Shown here in pieces: positions 19,373 through 29,424 of a stretch of 64,000 nt of DNA. The notes beneath the pieces were generated by a model. The model did not search any database and was not told the DNA's origin. It was given only the letters and a program-made list of their open reading frames with translations. The position numbers and the translations under genes were made by a program. The stretch covers positions 25,122-89,121 of the forward strand of contig NZ_LZZS01000021.1 in NCBI RefSeq assembly GCF_014170335.1. Reading direction: 5' to 3'. Origin of the DNA: Achromobacter sp. UMC46. GTDB taxonomy: Bacteria > Pseudomonadota > Gammaproteobacteria > Burkholderiales > Burkholderiaceae_B. Position 1 is the first letter of the stretch; each line of letters opens with the position of its first letter.

Positions 19373-21685
19373 GTGATTTCTCAAGAGCTTGAAGTCAGCC
19401 TGCATATGGCTTTCGTCGAGGCCCGTTCGGCCCGGCACGAATTTATTACCGTCGAGCATCTGCTATTGGCACTGCTCGATAACGCTTCGGCAGTCGAGGT
19501 TCTGCGCGCGTGCGCGGCGAACCTGGACGATTTGCGCCGCAACCTGCGCCAGTTCGTCTCGGAGAACACGCCCGTGATCCCCAGCGGCGCCGAGGTCGAC
19601 ACGCAGCCGACGCTGGGATTCCAGCGCGTGATCCAGCGCGCGATCATGCATGTTTCCGCAGGCGGCACCGGCAAGAAGCCCGTCACCGGCGCGAACGTGC
19701 TGGTGGCCATTTTCGGCGAAAAGGATTCCCACGCTGTTTATTACCTGCAACAGCAGGGCGTGACGCGGCTGGATGTCGTCAATTTCCTGTCGCATGGCAT
19801 TACCAAACAGCCCCAGGTGGAGTCCGCCGCCGTGCAGAAAGAGCAGCAGTCCAATGGTGAAGAACAGGGCGAATCGCGTCAGTCGCCGCTGGATCAGTAC
19901 GCCACGGACCTGAACGCCGCCGCGCTGGCGGGCCGCATCGATCCCCTGATCGGACGCGAGCACGAAGTCGAGCGCGTGATCCAGGTGTTGTGCCGCCGCC
20001 GTAAGAACAACCCGCTGCTGGTCGGCGAGGCCGGCGTGGGCAAGACCGCCATCGCCGAAGGCCTGGCCTGGCGCATCACGCGCGGCGAAGTGCCCGAAAT
20101 CCTGCAGGCCGCCCAGGTCTTTTCGCTGGACATGGGCGCGCTGCTGGCCGGCACCAAGTACCGCGGCGATTTCGAACAGCGTCTGAAGGGCGTGCTGAAG
20201 CAGATCCGCGGCAACCCCGACGCAATCCTGTTCATCGACGAGATCCACACGCTGATCGGCGCCGGTTCGGCGTCGGGCGGCACGCTGGACGCGTCCAACC
20301 TGCTGAAGCCGGCGTTGTCTTCCGGGCAGCTCAAGTGCATCGGCGCCACCACGTACACCGAGTATCGCGGCGTGTTCGAAAAGGACCACGCGCTGTCGCG
20401 CCGGTTCCAGAAGATCGACGTGCCGGAGCCCAGCGTCGAGCAGACCGTGCAGATCCTGCGCGGGCTGAAGAGCCGCTTCGAAGAGCACCACAGCGTCCGT
20501 TATTCGGCCGCGGCCCTGTCGGCGGCTGCCGAGCTGTCCGCGCGCTTCATCAACGACCGTCACCTGCCTGACAAGGCCATCGACGTGATCGACGAGGCCG
20601 GCGCCGCACAGCGCCTGTTGCCGCGGTCGCGCCAGAAGAAGGTGATCGGCAAGGTGGACATCGAGAACATCGTCTCCAAGATCGCCCGCATTCCGCCGCA
20701 GTCCGTTTCCAACGACGACCGCAGCAAGCTGGCCACGCTGGACCGCGACCTGAAAACGGTCGTGTTCGGCCAGGACGGCGCGATCGATGCGCTGGCTGCC
20801 GCCATCAAGATGGCGCGCTCGGGTCTGGGCAAGCCGGAAAAGCCGATCGGCGCCTTCCTGCTGTCGGGTCCCACGGGCGTGGGCAAGACCGAAGTGGCGC
20901 GCCAGCTGGCGTTCACGCTGGGGGTCGAGCTGCTGCGTTTCGACATGTCGGAATACATGGAACGCCATGCGGTGTCGCGCCTGATCGGCGCGCCGCCGGG
21001 ATATGTCGGGTTCGACCAGGGCGGCTTGTTGACCGAAGCCATCACGAAGCAGCCGCATTGCGTGCTGCTGCTGGATGAAATCGAAAAGGCGCACCCGGAT
21101 GTGTTCAACATCCTGCTGCAGGTCATGGACCACGGCACGCTGACCGACAACAACGGCCGCAAGGCGGACTTCCGCAACGTCATCCTGATCATGACGACGA
21201 ACGCGGGCGCCGAAACCTTGAACCGTCCGTCGATCGGGTTTGCCAATTCGCGGATGCTGGGCGACGAAATGGCGGAAATCCGCCGCATGTTCACGCCTGA
21301 ATTCCGCAACCGCCTTGATGCGATCATTCCGTTCGCCGCGTTGGACCGCGAGGTCATCCTGCGCGTGGTGGACAAGTTCCTCATGCAGCTGGAAGACCAA
21401 TTGCATGAGCGCCGCGTGGAAGCCGTGTTCACCACGAAACTGCGCGAACACCTTGCCAAGGAGGGGTTCGACCCGCTCATGGGCGCACGTCCCATGCAAC
21501 GTCTCATCCAGGACACCATCCGCCGCGCGCTGGCCGACGAACTGTTGTTCGGCAAGCTGGTCGACGGGGGGTCGGTCACGGTCGACCTGGACGATGCGGG
21601 CAAGGTGACGCTGGACTTCGACGATAGCGGCAAGCCGCCTTCATCGGATGCGCCTGACAAGCAGGAAGTCGAACTGATCGATTGA
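19373..21685 (+). CDS. clpA: ClpA, ATP-dependent Clp protease ATP-binding subunit
   Basis: AAA+ unfoldase that feeds substrates to ClpP, of 770 residues. The N-domain (about 1-145) binds ClpS. Two ATPase modules follow, with Walker A motifs GEAGVGKT (218-225) and GPTGVGKT (499-506), and the Walker B-adjacent [15 protein letters not shown]. The start is GTG at 19373, giving [18 protein letters not shown] as in other ClpA proteins, with GGAGG 6 bases upstream; the in-frame ATG at 19337 is too early. The gene is separated from clpS by the macroglobulin/pbpC pair. Its TGA overlaps the pqiA ATG by one base, so clpA and pqiABC probably share a transcript. Confidence 0.97.
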   Translation: MISQELEVSLHMAFVEARSARHEFITVEHLLLALLDNASAVEVLRACAANLDDLRRNLRQFVSENTPVIPSGAEVDTQPTLGFQRVIQRAIMHVSAGGTGKKPVTGANVLVAIFGEKDSHAVYYLQQQGVTRLDVVNFLSHGITKQPQVESAAVQKEQQSNGEEQGESRQSPLDQYATDLNAAALAGRIDPLIGREHEVERVIQVLCRRRKNNPLLVGEAGVGKTAIAEGLAWRITRGEVPEILQAAQVFSLDMGALLAGTKYRGDFEQRLKGVLKQIRGNPDAILFIDEIHTLIGAGSASGGTLDASNLLKPALSSGQLKCIGATTYTEYRGVFEKDHALSRRFQKIDVPEPSVEQTVQILRGLKSRFEEHHSVRYSAAALSAAAELSARFINDRHLPDKAIDVIDEAGAAQRLLPRSRQKKVIGKVDIENIVSKIARIPPQSVSNDDRSKLATLDRDLKTVVFGQDGAIDALAAAIKMARSGLGKPEKPIGAFLLSGPTGVGKTEVARQLAFTLGVELLRFDMSEYMERHAVSRLIGAPPGYVGFDQGGLLTEAITKQPHCVLLLDEIEKAHPDVFNILLQVMDHGTLTDNNGRKADFRNVILIMTTNAGAETLNRPSIGFANSRMLGDEMAEIRRMFTPEFRNRLDAIIPFAALDREVILRVVDKFLMQLEDQLHERRVEAVFTTKLREHLAKEGFDPLMGARPMQRLIQDTIRRALADELLFGKLVDGGSVTVDLDDAGKVTLDFDDSGKPPSSDAPDKQEVELID

Positions 21686-23034
21686 TGACCGCGGACCGCC
21701 AGCCGCTGATCGAGTGCGAACACTGCGCAAGCGTTTATCGCCGACATCAGCTTGAACCTGGTGAGACTGCCAATTGCGCCCGCTGCGGAGCCATACTTTG
21801 GCGCTACAGCGGGCTTAGTCTGTCCAATTGGCTGGCCCTCGCCATCTCTGCCCTGATCATTTTCGGGGTGGCCAACGCCTACCCGGTCGCTTCCATGTCC
21901 GTTCAGGGCATGGTTCAAGAGGCGTCCTTGCTGGACGCCATTTCCATTACCTGGCGTCAAGGCCATTGGGTGGTCGCCGTCATGACGGGGCTGGCCGGCT
22001 TCGCGTTGCCGCTCCTGCAACTGACGGTGCTGCTGTGGGTGCTGGGGCCCTTGTCGCAAGGCCGCGAGCCCGTGGCGTTCCGCGGCGCGATGCGGCTGCT
22101 GGGCGTGCTGCGGCCGTGGTGCATGGTGCCCGTGTTCCTGCTGGGCGTGCTGGTCGCGGTGGTGAAACTGGCCGGCATGGCGGCGGTGTCGCCGGGCATC
22201 GGGCTGGGCGCCTTCGGCGTGCTGACCATTTTCCTGACGATGCTGGGGCGGCTGTCGCCGCATGTGCTGTGGCGATACGCAGAGTCCGTGGACGTGGTGC
22301 CCGTGCACATCCCTGAAAGCTCGCCGGATACGGTGCTGGCCGGCTGCCATGTCTGCGGCCAGGTGCAGGCGCTGCCGCGCGATGCGGACCCCGAAGAAGA
22401 ACACCATTGCGTGCGCTGCGACGCGGTCGTGCACTACCGCAAGCCGGACCATCTGGCCCGCACCTGGGCGCTGCTGCTGGCGGCGGTGGTGTTCTACATT
22501 CCCGCCAACGTGCTGCCCGTCATGGAGGTCAGATCCGTGCTGGGTGACAGCGCCCACACCATTCTGGGCGGTGTCGTCGAGCTATGGGAGATGGGTTCCT
22601 GGGACATCGCGCTGATCGTCTTCATCGCCAGCGTGGCCGTGCCGTTGACCAAACTGCTGGCGTTGATCCTGCTGCTGTTGACCGAACAATGGCGCAGCAC
22701 GACCAACTTGCGGCCGCGCACCCGCTTGTATCAAATGGTCGAGTTCATCGGCCAGTGGTCGATGCTGGACGTTTTTGTCGTTATATTGCTGGCGGCGCTG
22801 GCCGATTTTCAGGGACTGATGGAAATCAGCGCCGGCGCGGGCGCTGCGGCCTTTGGGGTGGTGGTGATCCTGACCATGCTGGCCGCCATGAGCTTCGACC
22901 TGCGGCGCAGTTGGGATCTGGAAGGCGAGAGCGAGATCGATATGCCCGAAGTCGAGGGAAGGGCTCCCCCGGCACCGGCGCAGCAACACGCACAGCGGCA
23001 AATGGCGCCTGTAACAAGCAAAGAAGTGGGCTAG
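21685..23034 (+). CDS. pqiA: PqiA, inner-membrane component of the Pqi lipid-transport system
   Basis: PqiA-family integral membrane protein (449 residues), which works with the MCE protein PqiB and lipoprotein PqiC in lipid trafficking between inner and outer membranes. Two repeats are visible, each starting with a zinc-ribbon-like double CxxC: CEHC...CARC near the N-terminus and CHVC...CVRC near the middle, each followed by four hydrophobic helices. The ATG overlaps the clpA stop (TGATG), and an in-frame TTG one codon earlier is not needed. pqiB follows after 40 bases and pqiC after that, the standard order. Confidence 0.95.
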   Translation: MTADRQPLIECEHCASVYRRHQLEPGETANCARCGAILWRYSGLSLSNWLALAISALIIFGVANAYPVASMSVQGMVQEASLLDAISITWRQGHWVVAVMTGLAGFALPLLQLTVLLWVLGPLSQGREPVAFRGAMRLLGVLRPWCMVPVFLLGVLVAVVKLAGMAAVSPGIGLGAFGVLTIFLTMLGRLSPHVLWRYAESVDVVPVHIPESSPDTVLAGCHVCGQVQALPRDADPEEEHHCVRCDAVVHYRKPDHLARTWALLLAAVVFYIPANVLPVMEVRSVLGDSAHTILGGVVELWEMGSWDIALIVFIASVAVPLTKLLALILLLLTEQWRSTTNLRPRTRLYQMVEFIGQWSMLDVFVVILLAALADFQGLMEISAGAGAAAFGVVVILTMLAAMSFDLRRSWDLEGESEIDMPEVEGRAPPAPAQQHAQRQMAPVTSKEVG

Positions 23035-23074
23035 CAACCGTGGTTTCCCACTTAAGAAGAAAAAAGGAAAGTTG

Positions 23075-24745
23075 ATGTCCGACCAAGCTCCTGGATCCGG
23101 TGACGACAAGCAGTACCGTTCGCCGACCATCTCGCGCAAGCAGAAGAGCAGGATCTCATGGATCTGGCTGGTGCCGATCGTGGCAGCCTTGATGGGCATA
23201 TCCCTGGTTGTGCGCACGTGGATGCAGGCCGGGCCCGACATCTCCATTTCATTCAATACGGCCGAAGGGCTGGAAGTGGGCAAGACCCAGCTGCGCTACA
23301 AGGACGTGAACATCGGCACGGTCAAGTCCATCGGCTTCAATGAAGACCGCAGCAAGGTGGTCGTGCAGGCCGCGCTGGCCAAGGAAGTGGCCGACCTGGC
23401 GCGCGAGGGCACCAATTTCTGGGTGGTCCGGCCGCGGCTGGACGTGAGCGGCGTATCCGGCCTGGGCACGTTGCTGTCCGGCGCCTACATCGGCGTGGAC
23501 GCCGTCGAAGGCAAGAACGGATCCAGCGCCAAGGCCACCAAGCTGAATTTCGAAGGGCTGGAGATTCCGCCCGCGGTCACGCATGACCGCGCGGGCAAGC
23601 GCTTCATGTTGAAGGCGTCCGACCTGGGATCGCTGGATATCGGTTCTCCGGTGTATTTCCGCCGCATCAATGTGGGCCGCGTGATCGGCTATGCGTTGGA
23701 CAAGACCGGCGGCGCCGTGAATGTGGAAGTGTTCGTGGATGCGCCGAACGACAAGTTCGTGACCAACGGCACGCGCTTCTGGAACGCCAGCGGCGTGGAC
23801 TTCAGCGTGAACGCCGACGGTTTGAAGGTGCGCACGCAGTCGCTCGTGTCGATGGCGGTGGGCGGCGTGGCGTTCGAGCCCGTCCAGAGCGCGCGCGACG
23901 GTGCGGCGCCCGCGCCCGCCGACGCGAATTTTGACCTGTATCCCACCGAATCGGCCGCCAAGGCCAATCCGGACGGTGAGGCCTTCCCGATCCGCATGCG
24001 CTTTGACCAGTCGATCCGCGGGCTGGCGGTCGGCGCGCCGATCGACTTCAACGGCATCACGCTGGGCAATGTCACGCAGATCAACCTGGACTTCGATCCG
24101 GTCTCCAAGCGCTTCTATTCGCTGGTGGACGCCACGCTGTATCCGGAGCGCCTGGGCCGCGTGTACGAGGAAGTGCGCGAGCGCGCGACGAAGGACGGCG
24201 ACGTGGCCGGCACCCGCTTGCTGGGCGTGATGGTCAAGCACGGCCTGCGCGCGCAGCTGCGCACGTCCAACTTGCTGACCGGCCAGTTGTACGTGGTGCT
24301 GGACGACTTCCCGAATGCCAAGCCGGTGGAGTTCAAGCCGTCCGATCCGGCCATCATCCCGACGATCCCGGGCAACCTGGACCAACTGCAGCAGCAGGTC
24401 AGCAACATCGTCGCCAAGATCGAGAAGATCCCGTTCGACAAGATCGGCGAAGACCTGCGCACCACGCTGGCCAGCACCTCCAAGCTGATGACCCGCCTGG
24501 ACAAGCAGGTGGCGCCGGAAGCGCAGAGCATGTTGAAGCAGGCCAAGGAGTCGATGGCCAACATCAACGCGATGCTGGCGTCGGACGCCTCCTTGCCGGT
24601 CAATACCGAAAAGGCGATGCAGGAACTGAGCCGCGCGGCGCGTTCGCTGCGGGCGTTGGCCGACTTCCTGCAATCGAATCCCGAAGCCTTGCTGCGTGGC
24701 CGCGGCAATGACCCGATTCCCGGCGCAGGCCCTGTCAGGAACTGA
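23075..24745 (+). CDS. pqiB: PqiB, multi-MCE-domain periplasmic lipid-transport protein
   Basis: A 556-residue protein with one N-terminal membrane anchor (ISWIWLVPIVAALMGISLVV, about 31-50) and three MCE/MlaD domains in the periplasm, starting at GPDISISFNTAEGLEVGKT, at about 155 (LEIPPAVTHDRAGKRFMLK) and at about 300 (FPIRMRFDQSIRGLAVG). The C-terminal helical region is the part that in E. coli PqiB builds the tunnel-like needle towards the outer membrane. AAGGAAAG precedes the ATG at 23075. It belongs to the clpA-pqiABC transcription unit. Confidence 0.95.
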   Translation: MSDQAPGSGDDKQYRSPTISRKQKSRISWIWLVPIVAALMGISLVVRTWMQAGPDISISFNTAEGLEVGKTQLRYKDVNIGTVKSIGFNEDRSKVVVQAALAKEVADLAREGTNFWVVRPRLDVSGVSGLGTLLSGAYIGVDAVEGKNGSSAKATKLNFEGLEIPPAVTHDRAGKRFMLKASDLGSLDIGSPVYFRRINVGRVIGYALDKTGGAVNVEVFVDAPNDKFVTNGTRFWNASGVDFSVNADGLKVRTQSLVSMAVGGVAFEPVQSARDGAAPAPADANFDLYPTESAAKANPDGEAFPIRMRFDQSIRGLAVGAPIDFNGITLGNVTQINLDFDPVSKRFYSLVDATLYPERLGRVYEEVRERATKDGDVAGTRLLGVMVKHGLRAQLRTSNLLTGQLYVVLDDFPNAKPVEFKPSDPAIIPTIPGNLDQLQQQVSNIVAKIEKIPFDKIGEDLRTTLASTSKLMTRLDKQVAPEAQSMLKQAKESMANINAMLASDASLPVNTEKAMQELSRAARSLRALADFLQSNPEALLRGRGNDPIPGAGPVRN

Positions 24746-24750
24746 AGAAC

Positions 24751-25398
24751 ATGACTATTTCCCCCATGCGTACCGTCCTGTCCCTGCTGGTTGCCGGCGC
24801 CGCCCTGGCGGGCTGCGGCTCGTCGCCACCGGTGAACTACTACACGCTGCAAGGGCCGACAGCGTCGGCGCCAGCATCCGCCACTGCGCCGGCGGGCTTC
24901 TTGATCGAAGTCCAGCCTGTCAGCCTGTCGACCCAGGCGGATCAGCCGCAGTTGATGGTGCGCACGGGCGACGGCAGCGTGTCGGCGCTGTATTCGGAAC
25001 GCTGGAGTTCGCCGCTGGGCGACGAGTTGCGCGGCGCGCTGTCGGATGCGCTGAAGCGGGAGCTGGGCGCGCTGGACGTGCAGATGGTCAAACCCGGTCC
25101 GGGCGCGGCCGTCTGGCGGGTGCAGACCGACGTGCAGCGCTTTGATCTCGTGACCGGCAGCATGGCGCAGCTGGATGCGACCTGGCGCGTCCGGCCCGTC
25201 AATATGAAGGGCACGGGGCTGCTTTGCCGCAGCGTGGTCACGGAACCCGTGTCGCAAGCCGGCGTCCCCGCGCTGATCGCCGCGCAGCAGCGCGCCGTGG
25301 TCAGTCTGGCCGGCGTGATGGCCTCGGCCATCCGGGGGCAGGCCCCCGCAGGATCAGGATCTGTGCAGATGCTGGGTTGCTCGGCCTTGAAGGATTGA
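24751..25398 (+). CDS. pqiC: PqiC, outer-membrane lipoprotein of the Pqi system
   Basis: Lipoprotein of 215 residues with a signal sequence and lipobox ALAGC (cysteine C22). The mature part (NYYTLQGP onwards) is the ABC-type transport auxiliary (DUF330) domain seen in PqiC, which docks PqiB at the outer membrane. It follows pqiB by 5 bases. A second in-frame ATG at 24766 would remove five residues and still leave a good signal peptide. It ends the operon before the putA control region. Confidence 0.93.
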   Translation: MTISPMRTVLSLLVAGAALAGCGSSPPVNYYTLQGPTASAPASATAPAGFLIEVQPVSLSTQADQPQLMVRTGDGSVSALYSERWSSPLGDELRGALSDALKRELGALDVQMVKPGPGAAVWRVQTDVQRFDLVTGSMAQLDATWRVRPVNMKGTGLLCRSVVTEPVSQAGVPALIAAQQRAVVSLAGVMASAIRGQAPAGSGSVQMLGCSALKD

Positions 25399-25419
25399 GA
25401 AATCTACGTGATCTCAAGC

Positions 25420-25438
25420 GGTTAACCTAGGGTTAACC
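25420..25438. promoter_or_regulatory. Tandem GGTTAACC palindromes upstream of putA
   Basis: Two perfect 8-bp palindromes GGTTAACC at 25420-25427 and 25431-25438, centre to centre 11 bp, so they face the same side of the helix. They lie about 105 bases before the putA start, and the first overlaps a -35-like TTAACC paired with TACAAA at 25443 (15-bp spacing). Confidence 0.45.
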
Positions 25439-25451
25439 TTAATACAAACAC

Positions 25452-25461
25452 GGTTGCAACC
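25452..25461. promoter_or_regulatory. Candidate PutA autorepressor site GGTTGCAACC
   Basis: A perfect 10-bp palindrome containing GTTGCA on both strands. GTTGCA is the published recognition core of the E. coli PutA ribbon-helix-helix domain, and the gene here encodes such a domain. The site lies just downstream of the putative putA -10 element. Another GTTGCA occurs at 29441-29446, in the gap after putA. Confidence 0.55.
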
Positions 25462-25542
25462 TGTCTAGCATACGGTCCTACCCATGCTGGGTTCTTTTTG
25501 AGCCCGGTATTACCTTTGCCATGCGACAGGAAGCAATCTCTT

Positions 25543-28500
25543 ATGGCCAGCACGACCCTTGGCGTCAAAGTCGATGACGCACTACGCGACCGCCTGAAGG
25601 CCGCCGCGCACAAGCTCAATTGCACGCCTCACTGGCTGCACAAGCAGGCGATCCTTGCCTACCTGGACAAGATCGAGCGCGGCCATCTGCCTGCCGAAAT
25701 GTCGCACCTGGGCATTGATGCGGGCACGGAAGACGATGCCGGCGATAGCCAGTCGGCGCCCACGCCGCCTTTCTACGAGTTCGGCCAGGATGTGCAACCG
25801 CAATCCGTGCTGCGCGCCGCGATCACCGCGGCCTATCGCCGCCCCGAGCCGGAATGCGTGCCGCTGCTGCTGGGCCAGGCTCGCATGCCGAACCTGGAAA
25901 AGGTCCACGCGATGGCGACCGACCTGGTCAAGAAGCTGCGCGGCAAGCGCACCGGCGGCGGCGTCGAAGGGCTGATCCAGGAATTCTCGCTGTCCAGCCA
26001 GGAAGGCGTGGCGCTGATGTGCCTGGCCGAAGCGCTGCTGCGCATTCCCGACCGCGCCACGCGCGACGCGCTGATCCGCGACAAGGTCGCCCGCGGCGAC
26101 TGGAAGTCCCATATGGGCGGTTCGCAATCGCTGTTCGTCAACGCCGCCACCTGGGGCCTGATGATCACCGGCAAGCTGGTGGCCGTGAGCAGCGAGCAGT
26201 CGCTGTCCAAGGCGCTGACCCGCCTGATCGGCAAGGGCGGCGAACCGCTGGTGCGCAAGGGCGTGAACATGGCCATGCGCATGATGGGCGAACAGTTCGT
26301 TTCGGGCCAGACCATCTCTGAGGCGCTGGCCAACAACCGCAAGATGGAAGCGCGCGGCTTCCGCTATTCGTACGACATGCTGGGCGAGGCTGCGACCACG
26401 GCGGAAGACGCCGACCGCTACTACGCGTCTTACGAGCAGGCCATCCACGCCATCGGCAAGGCTGCGGCCGGCCGCGGCATCTATGAAGGCCCCGGCATCT
26501 CGATCAAGCTGTCGGCGCTGCATCCGCGCTATTCGCGCAGCCAGCGCGAACGCGTCATCGCGGAACTGCTGCCGCGCGTGAAGGCGCTGACGGCGCTGGC
26601 CCGCAGCTACGATATCGGCTTGAACATCGACGCCGAAGAGGCCGACCGCCTGGAGATCTCGCTGGACTTGCTGGAGGCGCTCTGTTTCGCACCCGAACTC
26701 GACGGCTGGAACGGCATCGGCTTTGTCATCCAGGCCTACCAGAAGCGCGCGCCGTTCGTCATCGACTACGTGATCGACCTGGCCCGCCGCAGCCGCCACC
26801 GCGTGATGGTGCGGCTGGTGAAGGGCGCATACTGGGACAGCGAAATCAAGCGCGCCCAGGTGGACGGCCTGGAAGGCTACCCCGTCTATACCCGCAAGCT
26901 GTACACCGACGTGGCCTACCTGGCCTGCGCCCGCAAGCTGCTGGGCGCGCCCGAAGCCGTGTACCCGCAATTCGCCACGCACAACGCCTACACGCTGGCG
27001 GCGATCTATCAGCTGGCCGGTCAGAACTACTATCCCGGCCAATACGAATTCCAGTGCCTGCACGGCATGGGCGAACCGCTGTACGACGAAGTGGTCGGCC
27101 CGTTGGCCCAAGGCAAGCTGAACCGCCCGTGCCGCATCTACGCGCCGGTCGGCACGCATGAAACGCTGCTGGCGTACCTGGTGCGCCGACTGCTGGAAAA
27201 CGGCGCCAATACCTCGTTCGTGAACCTGATCGGCGACGACAGCATTCCGGTCGAAACGCTGGTGGCCGATCCGGTGGACGCCGCCTCGCGTATCGTGCCG
27301 CTGGGCGCGCCGCACGAGAAGATCGCATTGCCGCGCGAACTGTACGGCAATCTGCAGCAGGGCGCCCGCGCCAACTCGGCGGGCCTGGATCTTACCAACG
27401 AACACCGCCTGGGCTCGCTGTCCGCCGCGTTGCTGGCCAGCGCCGGCACGCCGTGGCGCGCGGGTCCGATGCTGGGCGAGGGGGAGCAGGCTTGGGACGC
27501 GGCGCGTGCCATTGAAGTGCGCAACCCCGCCAATCTGCGCGACGTCGTGGGCCATGTGATCGAGGCGCAAGCCGACGAGGCCGACACCGCCTTGCGCGCC
27601 GCCGCCAACACGGCGCCCATCTGGCAATCGACGCCGGTGGCGGAGCGGGCGCAGTGCCTGCGCCGTGCCGCGCAATTGCTGGAAGAGCAGATGCAGACCC
27701 TGCTGGGCCTGATCGTGCGTGAAGCAGGCAAATCGCTGCCCAACGCCATCGCCGAAGTGCGCGAAGCCGTGGACTTCCTGCGCTACTACGCGGACCAGGC
27801 CGAACACGAATTCAGCAACGACACGCACCGCCCCTTGGGCACCGTGCTGTGCATCAGCCCCTGGAACTTCCCGCTGGCCATCTTCACGGGCCAGGTCGCG
27901 GCCGCGCTGGCCGCCGGCAACACCGTCGTGGCCAAGCCCGCCGAGCAGACGCCGCTGATCGCCGCGCAAGCGGTCGCCATCCTGCGCGCGGCCGGCGTGC
28001 CTGCCGGCGCCGTGCAACTGCTGCCGGGCCGTGGCGAGACCGTGGGCGCCCAGCTGGTGGCCAGCCCCGCCGTGCGGGGCGTGATGTTCACCGGGTCGAC
28101 CGACGTGGCGCGCATCATCGCGCGCACGCTGGCAGACCGCCTGGACGACGATGGGCACACCATTCCGCTGATCGCGGAGACGGGCGGCCAGAACGCGATG
28201 GTGGTGGATTCGTCCGCGCTGTCCGAACAGGTGGTGTTCGACGTGCTGAGCTCGGCCTTCGATTCGGCCGGCCAGCGCTGCTCGGCGCTGCGCGTGCTGT
28301 GCGTGCAGGAAGACAACGCCGATCACGTGTTGACGATGCTGCGCGGCGCGATGCGCGAGCTTGCCGTGGGCAACCCGGACCGCCTGTCGGTGGACGTGGG
28401 GCCCGTCATCGATACCGAAGCGCGCAACGGCATCCAGCGGCACATCGAGACGATGCGCACGGCCGGCCACCGCGTGGACCAGGTCGAGCTGAACGGCGAG

Positions 28501-29364
28501 TGCCGCCATGGCACTTTCGTGGCGCCCACCATCATCGAAATCGACCACGTCAGCGAACTGACCCGTGAAGTGTTCGGCCCGGTGCTGCACGTGGTGCGCT
28601 ACAAGCGCGAGGAACTGGACGCGTTGCTGGATGCCATCAACGGCACCGGCTACGGCCTGACGTTCGGCGTGCATACCCGCATCGACGAAACGATCGCGCA
28701 CGTGACGGGGCAGGTCCATGCCGGCAACGTCTACGTCAACCGCAACATCGTGGGCGCGGTCGTGGGCGTGCAGCCCTTCGGCGGCGAATGCCTGTCGGGC
28801 ACCGGCCCCAAAGCCGGTGGCCCGCTGTACATGTACCGCCTGCTGGGCACCCGTCCGGCGGGCTTGCCGCCGGCGCTGGACGCCGCCGCGCCGCTGCCGC
28901 AGCGCATGGCGCTGCCCGGCCCTACCGGCGAGACCAACACCTATATGGTCGAGCCGCGCGGCGCCGTGTATTGCGTGGCGGCCACCGAGGCCGGCGCGCG
29001 GGCGCAGTGGTCGGTGGCCCGCCTGACGGGCAACCACGCCTGGTTCGCGGACACGCCGGCCGCGCAAGCGCTGCTGGCCACGCTGGATGCCGAACAGCAG
29101 GGCCAGGCAGGCATCCTGGCCGACGACGAGGTCGATCAGGCGGATTACCAGGCGGTGCTGTTCGAAGGCGACGGCGATGCGCTGCAGGCGCTCAACCAGC
29201 GCATCGCGCAGCGTCCCGGTGCCATCCTGTCGGTGCACGGCCTGACCTCCGACGCCCTGGCGGCGGGGGCCGGCTATGTGCCGGAACGCCTGCTGACCGA
29301 GCGCTCCATCAGCGTGAATACGGCCGCGGCAGGGGGCAACGCCAGCCTCATGACCATCGGCTGA
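25543..29364 (+). CDS. putA: Trifunctional proline utilisation protein PutA
   Basis: Membrane-associated enzyme of 1273 residues that oxidises proline to glutamate: FAD proline dehydrogenase makes pyrroline-5-carboxylate and an NAD aldehyde dehydrogenase finishes the reaction. The N-terminus (ASTTLGVKVDDALRDRLK..., about 2-45) is a ribbon-helix-helix DNA-binding domain, which makes this the trifunctional, self-regulating type. The proline dehydrogenase barrel (about 200-560) is followed by the aldehyde dehydrogenase, with the general-base glutamate E879 in AETGGQN and the catalytic cysteine C913 in SAGQRCSAL. A conserved C-terminal lid-like domain ends the protein. The ATG at 25543 has AGGAA 10 bases upstream. 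No putP transporter lies beside it; a Liv-type transporter operon follows instead. Confidence 0.97.
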   Translation: MASTTLGVKVDDALRDRLKAAAHKLNCTPHWLHKQAILAYLDKIERGHLPAEMSHLGIDAGTEDDAGDSQSAPTPPFYEFGQDVQPQSVLRAAITAAYRRPEPECVPLLLGQARMPNLEKVHAMATDLVKKLRGKRTGGGVEGLIQEFSLSSQEGVALMCLAEALLRIPDRATRDALIRDKVARGDWKSHMGGSQSLFVNAATWGLMITGKLVAVSSEQSLSKALTRLIGKGGEPLVRKGVNMAMRMMGEQFVSGQTISEALANNRKMEARGFRYSYDMLGEAATTAEDADRYYASYEQAIHAIGKAAAGRGIYEGPGISIKLSALHPRYSRSQRERVIAELLPRVKALTALARSYDIGLNIDAEEADRLEISLDLLEALCFAPELDGWNGIGFVIQAYQKRAPFVIDYVIDLARRSRHRVMVRLVKGAYWDSEIKRAQVDGLEGYPVYTRKLYTDVAYLACARKLLGAPEAVYPQFATHNAYTLAAIYQLAGQNYYPGQYEFQCLHGMGEPLYDEVVGPLAQGKLNRPCRIYAPVGTHETLLAYLVRRLLENGANTSFVNLIGDDSIPVETLVADPVDAASRIVPLGAPHEKIALPRELYGNLQQGARANSAGLDLTNEHRLGSLSAALLASAGTPWRAGPMLGEGEQAWDAARAIEVRNPANLRDVVGHVIEAQADEADTALRAAANTAPIWQSTPVAERAQCLRRAAQLLEEQMQTLLGLIVREAGKSLPNAIAEVREAVDFLRYYADQAEHEFSNDTHRPLGTVLCISPWNFPLAIFTGQVAAALAAGNTVVAKPAEQTPLIAAQAVAILRAAGVPAGAVQLLPGRGETVGAQLVASPAVRGVMFTGSTDVARIIARTLADRLDDDGHTIPLIAETGGQNAMVVDSSALSEQVVFDVLSSAFDSAGQRCSALRVLCVQEDNADHVLTMLRGAMRELAVGNPDRLSVDVGPVIDTEARNGIQRHIETMRTAGHRVDQVELNGECRHGTFVAPTIIEIDHVSELTREVFGPVLHVVRYKREELDALLDAINGTGYGLTFGVHTRIDETIAHVTGQVHAGNVYVNRNIVGAVVGVQPFGGECLSGTGPKAGGPLYMYRLLGTRPAGLPPALDAAAPLPQRMALPGPTGETNTYMVEPRGAVYCVAATEAGARAQWSVARLTGNHAWFADTPAAQALLATLDAEQQGQAGILADDEVDQADYQAVLFEGDGDALQALNQRIAQRPGAILSVHGLTSDALAAGAGYVPERLLTERSISVNTAAAGGNASLMTIG

Positions 29365-29376
29365 AAGTGACCGTGC

Positions 29377-29424
29377 GGTAACCCTCGAGGGCCGGGGGTT
29401 ATCGCCGAGTCACTGAGGGTTATC
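29377..29424. repeat. Cluster of three GGGTTAYC elements between putA and livJ
   Basis: GGGTTACC on the minus strand (29377-29384) and GGGTTATC on the plus strand at 29396-29403 and 29417-29424, the last two exactly 21 bp apart. The inverted pair could also form a weak hairpin ending putA. The rest of the 263-base gap holds a GTTGCA box (29441) and a -10-like TATAAC at 29588 for livJ. Confidence 0.4.
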
